Shown here piece by piece: positions 36,171-42,814 of a DNA stretch of 64,000 nucleotides (position 1 is its first letter; the number at the start of each line of letters is the position of its first letter). The stretch is from positions 3,346,501 to 3,410,500 of the forward strand of contig NZ_JAVTTP010000001.1 in the NCBI RefSeq assembly GCF_032248455.1, written 5' to 3'. Under the pieces are notes generated by a model. The model was not told the DNA's origin. It saw nothing but the letters and a program-made list of their open reading frames with translations, and did no database searches. The DNA comes from Pricia mediterranea. Lineage in GTDB: Bacteria > Bacteroidota > Bacteroidia > Flavobacteriales > Flavobacteriaceae. The position numbers and the translations under genes were made by a program.

Positions 36171-37211
36171 ATGGAAGAAACTACGATTGCACAGATCAAT
36201 GAAAGTCCGAAACGTATTTCACGGATTTCTTGGGGAGGCGTTTTGGCAGGTACCCTGACCACCTTGGCCCTCATGTTTTTACTCAATATTCTGGGACTGG
36301 GCATCGGCCTGACTTCGATAGATCCCTTGACCGATCCAAATCCCTTTAGCGGCATCGGCACGGGTACGGCCATTTGGTGGATTCTTTCCAATGCCGCCGC
36401 CTTATTTACGGGAGGTCTTGTCGCGGCTCGCATGTCCGGTTATACTTCTAACATAGACGGTGCCCTTCACGGTTTTCTCGCATGGGCGCTATATTTGGTA
36501 GTCGGGGTATGGATGGTTACCGCTACGGTCGGCGGGGCCCTCAACGGTATCGGCAATATGGTCTCCGGCCTAGTGGGCGGCGATTCGTCAAAAGATGTCA
36601 CCGTACAGGTAGAAGACGCTTTGAAAGCAGGTAAGGAACAAGCGCAGGGCACCTCGGAAACCATCAAACAGCAAATGTTCGACCTTATCAATACCGGAGA
36701 GAAGTATAATGTACTGCCCGCCGATGCTTCGGAAGAGACCAGCGAATTCTTGCAGGAAACTAAAAGAGACCTCAAGCGGATGAACCTTGAGAACGATATC
36801 GAGAGCTATGTGAACGACCTTTCCTTTGACTTGGACAAGGAAGGGAATCTTAGCATAAATTCGGACAACGACGAATTTTTCGACGTTGAGAAGATAAAAC
36901 AGTCCCTCGCTGAGAACACCGAGTTGAGTGAAGCAGAAATCGATGGGGTCATTGAAAAGTGGGAAACCCGAATGCAGAACATGGTAGATACCATCGAAGA
37001 GACCTACGCGGAAGCGAAGGTGAAGGTGGAGCAATATAGTGAAAAGGCCACTGATGCCGCTGGAACTTTTAGTATTGTCGCCTTTCTCATTTTGCTCCTA
37101 GGGGCAGGTGCCGCTTTATTTGGAGGCGTTGTCGGTTCGCCCGATTACGCGGTCTTAGTCGATGAGGACAGGAAGCGGCGTGGTAAGACCAGACCGAATC
37201 CGAAAGTATAA
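36171..37211 (+). CDS. YrzE/PhnA-like four-helix membrane protein
   Basis: The protein is 346 residues. The N-terminal RISWGGVLAGTLTTLALMFLLNILGLGIGL is the recognisable opening of this family. Two more helices lie near 62-85 and 98-128 (GALHGFLAWALYLVVGVWMVTATVGGAL). A charged helical segment of about 150 residues follows (about 140-290), then a last helix (FLILLLGAGAALFGGVVG) and a GSPDYAV motif. The charged segment probably lies outside the membrane. The function is unknown; homologues are often associated with stress. It precedes the YqaE/Pmp3 gene by 76 bp on the same strand. Confidence 0.75.
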   Translation: MEETTIAQINESPKRISRISWGGVLAGTLTTLALMFLLNILGLGIGLTSIDPLTDPNPFSGIGTGTAIWWILSNAAALFTGGLVAARMSGYTSNIDGALHGFLAWALYLVVGVWMVTATVGGALNGIGNMVSGLVGGDSSKDVTVQVEDALKAGKEQAQGTSETIKQQMFDLINTGEKYNVLPADASEETSEFLQETKRDLKRMNLENDIESYVNDLSFDLDKEGNLSINSDNDEFFDVEKIKQSLAENTELSEAEIDGVIEKWETRMQNMVDTIEETYAEAKVKVEQYSEKATDAAGTFSIVAFLILLLGAGAALFGGVVGSPDYAVLVDEDRKRRGKTRPNPKV

Positions 37212-37287
37212 TATCCCGCAAAATCCAAATGCAGACGGACACTCATTCGATTCCGCTTAATTAATAATAATCTTAAATTACATAGAT

Positions 37288-37440
37288 ATGTCATTAGTAA
37301 CAATTATTTTAAATATTCTTTTACCACCATTGGCCGTTTTTATGAACCATGGGCTTGGAACAACCTTTCTAATCAGTGTACTCCTGACATTGTTGGCATG
37401 GCTTCCAGGGGTGATACATGCATTTATCGTGAACGGTTGA
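37288..37440 (+). CDS. YqaE/Pmp3-family small membrane protein
   Basis: A 50-residue hydrophobic protein made of two transmembrane helices, short enough to be missed by length filters. It reads MSLVTIILNILLPPLAVFMN, a short G-L-G-T turn, then a second helix ending FLISVLLTLLAWLPGVIHAF. The PPLAVF and LTLLAWLPGVIHA motifs are diagnostic of the stress-induced Pmp3/YqaE family, which affects membrane potential under salt and cold stress. The ATG at 37288 follows an AT-rich leader, and a clear terminator follows. Confidence 0.93.
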   Translation: MSLVTIILNILLPPLAVFMNHGLGTTFLISVLLTLLAWLPGVIHAFIVNG

Positions 37441-37487
37441 AACAATCTTCACGGTCACTACTTAAGTCAATTGCTATGTAAAAGAAG

Positions 37488-37514
37488 GCCGGGAGAAATC
37501 CCGGCTTTTTTATT
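37488..37514 (+). terminator. terminator of the YqaE gene
   Basis: GCCGGGA (37488-37494) pairs with TCCCGGC (37499-37505) around GAAA, followed by TTTTTTATT. Confidence 0.9.
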
Positions 37515-37952
37515 CTATGAGGTGAGCCCCATCCTTTTTTTGTAAAAGCAAGGTTTTCAGAACCGATTGGGAGATAGATACCCCCCTGCCTGTCGGACAG
37601 GAAGCGAAATGGGGAACTATTTCCCCGATTCCAAGAACACACTTGCCATGACCACCGTGCACCTCTGGGCGGAACTATTACACCAAATGAATCTCAAGCG
37701 GATAGGTTTCCAAGTACCGGTATCGACGGTGATAAAGAAACCACGGTCAACGAATTTGGTCAGTGCTTTGCCAAAGGAAGTGATGATATTAGGTTTGGAG
37801 TCAACTATCGAAGCCCGGCCGATAGCAAATACTCCGCCTTCTGATCACAGGTTTGGCTCGGTTGATTTTTATGATAAGAGAAGCCCCGCCGGAACAATCT
37901 CTGGCGGGGCTTTTCTTTTATTGCTCTAAAATCCCAGCGGGATTATAACGGA
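37515..37952. other. gap with GC palindrome and possible gene remnant
   Basis: A frame from 37567 to 37929 is open but resembles no family and contains a terminator. At 37589-37601 there is a palindrome CCTGTCGGACAGG similar in core to other GC palindromes here. A decayed gene transcribed left to right would explain the terminator at 37881. Confidence 0.45.
37881..37920. terminator. terminator, chiefly plus-strand
   Basis: AAGCCCCGCC (37881-37890) pairs with GGCGGGGCTT (37903-37912), followed by TTCTTTT. It is 30-70 bp past the fasciclin stop on the other strand, so it may serve both directions. Confidence 0.75.
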
Positions 37953-38504
37953 TTAGTCAATCATAAAAATCGATCGGTTCGGAACGATTATGTCATTTAC
38001 GATATGAATAATACCATTCGAGGCTTCAATGTCGGACCTGATTATCTTGGCACCGCCAATGAATACGTTGTCGTATGTATCTCGAGTTACCGTTATTTCA
38101 TCGGGAGAGGGACCGGTCATTACTTGATCGTCCTTAAAGTCGACTTTCATATTTTTCGTCGGCATAATATGATACTTTACGAATTCCATTAATTCTGTTT
38201 TATTTCCTGGATTCGTCAACTCCGAGAAACGCTCGATGGAAATGTCGCGAAAAGCATCATTGGTGGGGATAAAGACAGTATGTTCATCGGTCATCAACAT
38301 TGAGGGGGTCAGTCCTGATAGGTTAACCAGATTGACAAAGGTGGAGAGATTTGGATCCATCGATGCCAATTCAAGGGTGGTATAGTTTTTTGTGTCGTCA
38401 ATGTTTTCAAAAACTTTTTGGCCCGACCACTGGGCGTTGGTCGCAAAGTTGAAAAATAAGAGCGTTAGACTCAATGTGACAAGGTTCTGTATTCTTTTTT
38501 TCAT
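37953..38504 (-). CDS. secreted fasciclin (FAS1) domain protein
   Basis: The protein is 183 residues with a signal peptide (1-24, cleavage after NAQ) and a single FAS1 domain of about 130 residues. The H1 box is HTVFIPTNDAF, and the H2 box GIIHIVNDIIVP closes the domain near the C-terminus. LMEFVKYHIMP is the central conserved helix. FAS1 proteins mediate adhesion or polymer contact outside the cell. It is monocistronic and divergent from the DUF4856-imelysin-HTTM-TonB unit. Confidence 0.92.
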   Translation of the reverse strand: MKKRIQNLVTLSLTLLFFNFATNAQWSGQKVFENIDDTKNYTTLELASMDPNLSTFVNLVNLSGLTPSMLMTDEHTVFIPTNDAFRDISIERFSELTNPGNKTELMEFVKYHIMPTKNMKVDFKDDQVMTGPSPDEITVTRDTYDNVFIGGAKIIRSDIEASNGIIHIVNDIIVPNRSIFMID

Positions 38505-38773
38505 TACAATAAATATTTAAGGTTGATAAATATCCTTTTCAAAGGATTTGCGCAGTGTCGAAACGGATTGTATCCTAATCGACTCCTGTAAAATAAAATA
38601 TGCTGTTCGAACAGTTTAACTGTATTCATTCCATCCTTAACGCTATTGAAAAACGGTATTTATCGGCATGGGATGCACCTATCTTTTCCGTTACAATGAT
38701 TCAACCCAATCCTACTTCTTAAGATGCACCCAAGGTGTGAGGTCTTATTTATTTAGAATTATTACAAATAATC

Positions 38774-38805
38774 TTTGGTAAATAAAGCTCCCTGTTTTAG
38801 ATTTG
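38774..38805 (+). promoter_or_regulatory. promoter of the DUF4856 cluster (TTTG, 20 bp, TAGATTTG)
   Basis: TTTG (38774-38777) and TAGATTTG (38798-38805) are 20 bp apart, an excellent Bacteroidota promoter. The -7 element is embedded in TTTAGA...TCTAAA inverted half-sites, which could bind a regulator. The ATG is at 38848. No Fur box of the E. coli type is recognisable. Confidence 0.7.
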
Positions 38806-38847
38806 CGCATCTATTTAAAACAAGTCTAAATAAAAACGGAACCAAAA

Positions 38848-40173
38848 ATGAGAAAATTTGCCTTGGCCTTAAGTGTTGTGGCCGCTGTTGCGATGATGTC
38901 CTGCAGCTCTGATGATAACGGTATTGACGAAGAGGCAGTAGCCCCGACGTGCAACGACGGCATCCAAAATGGGGATGAGACCGGGGTGGACTGTGGTGGT
39001 ACTTGCACGCCTTGCGAGACCGACGCCGAAAATCCTATTGAGAACCCGGATACCTATTCTTTCGAAAGAAACGGGGAAAGCACCGTAAACTTTAGCGGGC
39101 AGATTACCAGGTTAAAAATGGGCGGGGAATTCGTGTCCGCCTTGACGGACAATACGAATACCGCCACAAGCCTGCAGGCCATGTACGCACACGAGGAGGG
39201 GGACGCTGATTTTTCGGATGCCGATCTGAACGCTTCGGGTAAAAACCTGAAAAGCAAAACCGCGGCCTCCAAAGATCTGTTCGCTAATAACGCCACGGAT
39301 CAGGCCGCCATCCGTTCGGATTTCGACGGTTGGATCAACGCCCAGGTCGATGAGGTCTTCACCAATTGGGAGACGGCAGCCGCTGCCGGGGTCGCGGGAC
39401 AAATAGCGCAAGGCGAGAAAGTGCGCTATATTAATGGGATGGGACTGGAATACAACCAGATGATCGCCAAGGGACTGATCGGAGCGTTGACGCTCGATCA
39501 GATCGTAAACAACTATTTAAGTCCGGCTGTCCTTGACGAAGGCGACAATCGGGCGGAGAACGATGCCGGTACCTTGGCCGAAGGGAAGCCGTATACCACC
39601 ATGGAGCATAAATGGGACGAGGCCTATGGCTATCTATTCGGCCTGAATACGGATACCGCCAATCCGGTAGCCGGTGAGAACGACGGGGACCGATTTTTAG
39701 GAAGTTATATCGGACAGGTGGCCACGGATCCTGATTTTAGTGATCTGATTACCGCTTCTTACGATGCCTTTAAATTGGGAAGGGCCGCGATTGTGGCCAA
39801 GGACTACGAGGTGCGCGATGAACAGGCTAAGATTATTACCGCCAAATTGGCTTTGGTCCCTTCCGTGCGGGGCGTATTCTACTTGCAGGCCGGAAAAAAT
39901 GCCTTGATGGCCGAAGTGCCGAACTATGGCGGCGGGTTCCATGCCCTGTCCGAGGCGTACGGATTTATTTACAGCCTTCAGTTCGCCCAAAATCCCACTA
40001 CAGGAGATACCTTCTTCACCAAGGCTGAAGTCGAGGCGATGTTGGAGCAACTACTCGGAGACGGTGAGAACGGTCTGTGGGACGTGACTCCGGAAACCTT
40101 GGATAGCCTATCAGAAACTATTGCCAACAAATTCGGATTCACCGTGGAGCAGGCGGCCCCGGTTATGGAATAA
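38848..40173 (+). CDS. DUF4856 lipoprotein with a duplicated H-x3-EAYG motif
   Basis: Lipoprotein of 441 residues with lipobox MMSC (Cys19). A spacer with a short cysteine-rich stretch (about 33-55, CNDGIQNGDETGVDCGGTC) follows, then a large helical DUF4856 domain (about 65-440). Inside it, HKWDEAYGY (His254 to Tyr262) and HALSEAYGF (His365 to Phe373) repeat the pattern H-x3-E-A-Y-G-aromatic, 111 residues apart. This points to an internal duplication of a helical bundle, and the second copy resembles the GxHxxE-type region of imelysins. I infer a metal- or iron-related periplasmic role. It heads the four-gene cluster. Confidence 0.88.
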   Translation: MRKFALALSVVAAVAMMSCSSDDNGIDEEAVAPTCNDGIQNGDETGVDCGGTCTPCETDAENPIENPDTYSFERNGESTVNFSGQITRLKMGGEFVSALTDNTNTATSLQAMYAHEEGDADFSDADLNASGKNLKSKTAASKDLFANNATDQAAIRSDFDGWINAQVDEVFTNWETAAAAGVAGQIAQGEKVRYINGMGLEYNQMIAKGLIGALTLDQIVNNYLSPAVLDEGDNRAENDAGTLAEGKPYTTMEHKWDEAYGYLFGLNTDTANPVAGENDGDRFLGSYIGQVATDPDFSDLITASYDAFKLGRAAIVAKDYEVRDEQAKIITAKLALVPSVRGVFYLQAGKNALMAEVPNYGGGFHALSEAYGFIYSLQFAQNPTTGDTFFTKAEVEAMLEQLLGDGENGLWDVTPETLDSLSETIANKFGFTVEQAAPVME

Positions 40174-40229
40174 GGTTTTTCTTAAGGTACAGGCCGCGGA
40201 TTTTCTGACATCCTGTCCAAGCAAAATTT

Positions 40230-40273
40230 AAGGGATAGTTCCATAGCTATTTTGGAGTTATCCCTTATTTTTG
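40230..40273 (+). terminator. hairpin terminator overlapping the imelysin promoter
   Basis: AAGGGATA (40230-40237) pairs with TATCCCTT (40259-40266), with inner TCCA/TGGA pairing, followed by ATTTTTG. The tail is also the -7 element TATTTTTG (40266-40273), so readthrough from DUF4856 and fresh initiation could be mutually exclusive or balanced. Confidence 0.65.
40266..40273 (+). promoter_or_regulatory. -7 element of the imelysin-HTTM-TonB genes
   Basis: TATTTTTG lies 40 bp before the ATG at 40306. A good -33 element is not evident. Confidence 0.5.
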
Positions 40274-40305
40274 CAAAGTTGATTTAGAATAAATAAAAAT
40301 AAGCT

Positions 40306-41457
40306 ATGCGTAGAATTTTGGGAGGATTGATGGTGTTAATGTTCATAGGGGCCTGTTCGTCCGACAACAACGGAGGCTCGGGAATTTCCGACGACGTCGA
40401 TTCGAATCCAGAGCCAGACACAGGTGGGACCTTTGAACGGGGGGCGATGTTGGCCAACTGGGCCGATAACATCATTATTCCGGCCTATACCGACTTTTCC
40501 ACGAAACTGACCGAACTATCCAGCGAATATGACACTTTTAAATCCGATTCCAACGCGGGCAATTTGGCTGCGCTGAGGGCCTCATGGGTAGCGGCGTACA
40601 AAGCGTGGCAACACGTCGTGATGTTCGAGGTCGGTCCCGCTGAAACTGTGGGACTGCGGTTGAACATCAACGCCTATCCTACCGACACCGAGGTCATCGA
40701 AAGCAACGCGGGAAACGGAACCTACGACCTAAAGCTTCCGTCCAACCGCGTAGCCAAGGGCTTTCCGGCCCTGGACTATCTTATCAACGGCATAGGGGAG
40801 ACGGATGAGGATATCACTGCAAAATTAAGCTCGGATACCGGTAAGGCTTCGTATATTCCGTATATAGAGGCAATCATCAGCGACATGCAAAGTTTGACCG
40901 AAGAAGTAGTGTCGGAGTGGCAGCAGGGCTATCGCGATACCTTCGTAAAAAACGACGGGGCCTCGGCGACCGCATCGGTCGACCGTTTCGTCAACGCGTA
41001 CATCTTTTACTACGAGAAGTTTTTAAGGGCGGGTAAAATGGGGATTCCCTTGGGTGTTTTTACCGGAACGGCCCTTCCCGGAAATCTGGAAGCCTACTAT
41101 GCCGAAGACTTGGCAAAAACCCTGTTCTTGGAGGGCCTGAACGCCTCTCAGGATTTTTTCAACGGGAAACATTTCGGATCGGATGCGAAAGGCGAAAGCT
41201 TGGCCTCCTATCTCGACGCCCTGAACTCTCTCAAGCAAGGCGAGGATCTGAACGAGATCATTAACGAACAGTTCGAGGTCGCCCGTCAGTCGGTCACTGC
41301 GCTAAACACTTTCCGGGAAGAAATTGAGAACAATGCCTCGCCGAACGATATGTTCGAGGCCTACGATGAGGTACAGCGTCTGGTTCCCTTATTCAAGGTC
41401 GACATGGTTTCCGCGATGAGTATCAGTATTTCCTATGTGGATGCCGATGGCGATTAA
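40306..41457 (+). CDS. imelysin-family lipoprotein
   Basis: Periplasmic lipoprotein of 383 residues with lipobox GAC (Cys17). The imelysin fold covers about 50-370: LANWADNIIIPAYTDFSTKL, WVAAYKAWQHVVMFEVGPAE, RVAKGFPALDYLI (152-158) and YADEDLAKTLFLEGL-like C-terminal helices. Classical imelysins carry GxHxxE as a metal motif; here that place reads GFPALDY, with His to Pro and Glu to Asp. Relatives such as IrpA are tied to iron uptake. It is followed by the gamma-carboxylase-like gene with an overlap of about 20 bp. Confidence 0.9.
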   Translation: MRRILGGLMVLMFIGACSSDNNGGSGISDDVDSNPEPDTGGTFERGAMLANWADNIIIPAYTDFSTKLTELSSEYDTFKSDSNAGNLAALRASWVAAYKAWQHVVMFEVGPAETVGLRLNINAYPTDTEVIESNAGNGTYDLKLPSNRVAKGFPALDYLINGIGETDEDITAKLSSDTGKASYIPYIEAIISDMQSLTEEVVSEWQQGYRDTFVKNDGASATASVDRFVNAYIFYYEKFLRAGKMGIPLGVFTGTALPGNLEAYYAEDLAKTLFLEGLNASQDFFNGKHFGSDAKGESLASYLDALNSLKQGEDLNEIINEQFEVARQSVTALNTFREEIENNASPNDMFEAYDEVQRLVPLFKVDMVSAMSISISYVDADGD

Positions 41458-42814
41458 CTTGAAACCATACATCACGAAACCCGTAGAGGCCGCCCCTTTG
41501 GCGGTCTTTCGTATTCTTTTCGGGGCGATGATGCTGTTCGGACTCCTTCGTTTCGCCAGTTATGGCTGGATCGACACCCTGTATATCCGGCCCCGATTTT
41601 TCTTTTCCTATTATGGCCTCGAATGGATCAAACCTATAGGAACCTATACCTATCTGATTTACCTGCTATGCGGGATAGCAGCGCTAATGGTGTCCATCGG
41701 CTACAAATACCGCTTGGCCATTATCGTCTTCTTCCTCAGTTTCACCTATATCGAGCTGATGGACAAGACCACCTATCTCAACCATTACTATTTTACGAGT
41801 GTACTCGCATTTTTAATGATTTTTCTTCCCGCAAACGCGTATTATTCGGTCGATGCATACCTACATCCGAAAAAATCTTTTCAGAAAATTCCCGCGTGGA
41901 CCATCAACAGTATCAAGTTGCTGCTTGGCATGGTCTATTTCTATGCCGGTCTCGCCAAACTGAACTCCGAATGGCTGTTCGATGCCATGCCCCTGAGAAT
42001 ATGGTTGCCCTCTAAATTCCATATTCCGCTGGTGGGCCATTTTTTTGATTTGGAATGGGTGCATTACGCCTTCAGTTGGGCCGGAGCGGGTTACGATCTG
42101 GCCATTCCCTTTCTGTTGCTGTACCGCAAGACCCGGCCGTTCGCCTTTATCACGGTGGTGGTTTTTCATATGATGACCTGGGTCTTGTTCCCCATTGGGA
42201 TGTTCCCTTATATCATGATCATTTCCACCTTGATCTTTTTCGATGCCAAGCTGCATCATCATTTTTTACGCGGATTCGATAGACTCGTTAAACCGGGTAA
42301 ATCGCATTACGATTCCGGCAGGATTTTAACCTACCGTCCGACTTTCGCCAATCGGATTATGAACACCGTAATCGTAGTTTTCTTCGGGATACAGTTACTG
42401 CTGCCCTGGAGGTATTTGCTTTATCCAGGGGAATTATTTTGGACCGAGGAGGGATACCGGTTTTCTTGGCGGGTCATGTTGATGGAAAAATCCGGGTACG
42501 CTCAATTCAGGGTGGTCGATGGGGAGAGCGGAAAGTGGTTTTACGTGGATAATTCGGATTTCCTGACGCCCTTTCAGGAAAAGCAAATGGCCACCCAGCC
42601 CGATTTTATCCTAGAATACGCCCATTATCTACAACATCATTTTGAACAGGACGGGCATAAAAATGTGGCTATATATGTGGATAGCCAGGTAAGTTTGAAC
42701 GGCCGTTTGAGTACCCCGTACATCGATCCGAATGTCGACCTGACCGAAAAAAAGGAATCATTTGCGCACAAAAATTGGATACTCCCCTTCACGGATGAAA
42801 TCAAAGGAATATAA
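41435..42814 (+). CDS. vitamin K-dependent gamma-carboxylase-like membrane protein (HTTM)
   Basis: Integral membrane protein of 459 residues with several transmembrane helices in the N-terminal 300. It aligns by eye with human GGCX. DKTTYLNHYYF (Asp110, His117) matches DKTSWNNHSYLYG, which holds the catalytic His160. ANAYYSVDAYL matches ANHYWSVDGLL. AGLAKLNSEW (Lys175) matches AGVKKLDADW, which holds the base Lys218. FPYIMIISTLIFFD matches the following loop. The residues used to deprotonate vitamin K and support carboxylation are thus kept. The C-terminal domain (about 300-459) is soluble. In-frame starts at 41435, 41441 and 41447 cannot be separated. It overlaps the imelysin gene and precedes the FecA-like receptor. 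Confidence 0.87.
   Translation: MWMPMAINLKPYITKPVEAAPLAVFRILFGAMMLFGLLRFASYGWIDTLYIRPRFFFSYYGLEWIKPIGTYTYLIYLLCGIAALMVSIGYKYRLAIIVFFLSFTYIELMDKTTYLNHYYFTSVLAFLMIFLPANAYYSVDAYLHPKKSFQKIPAWTINSIKLLLGMVYFYAGLAKLNSEWLFDAMPLRIWLPSKFHIPLVGHFFDLEWVHYAFSWAGAGYDLAIPFLLLYRKTRPFAFITVVVFHMMTWVLFPIGMFPYIMIISTLIFFDAKLHHHFLRGFDRLVKPGKSHYDSGRILTYRPTFANRIMNTVIVVFFGIQLLLPWRYLLYPGELFWTEEGYRFSWRVMLMEKSGYAQFRVVDGESGKWFYVDNSDFLTPFQEKQMATQPDFILEYAHYLQHHFEQDGHKNVAIYVDSQVSLNGRLSTPYIDPNVDLTEKKESFAHKNWILPFTDEIKGI

Noticed and set aside
35676-36202. Small frames in the 545 bp gap
   Set aside because: They overlap each other on both strands and show no family features, signal or promoter spacing.
38774-38847. Fur box before the DUF4856 cluster
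   Set aside because: No GATAATGATAATC-like sequence; only an imperfect TTTAGA/TCTAAA pair is visible.
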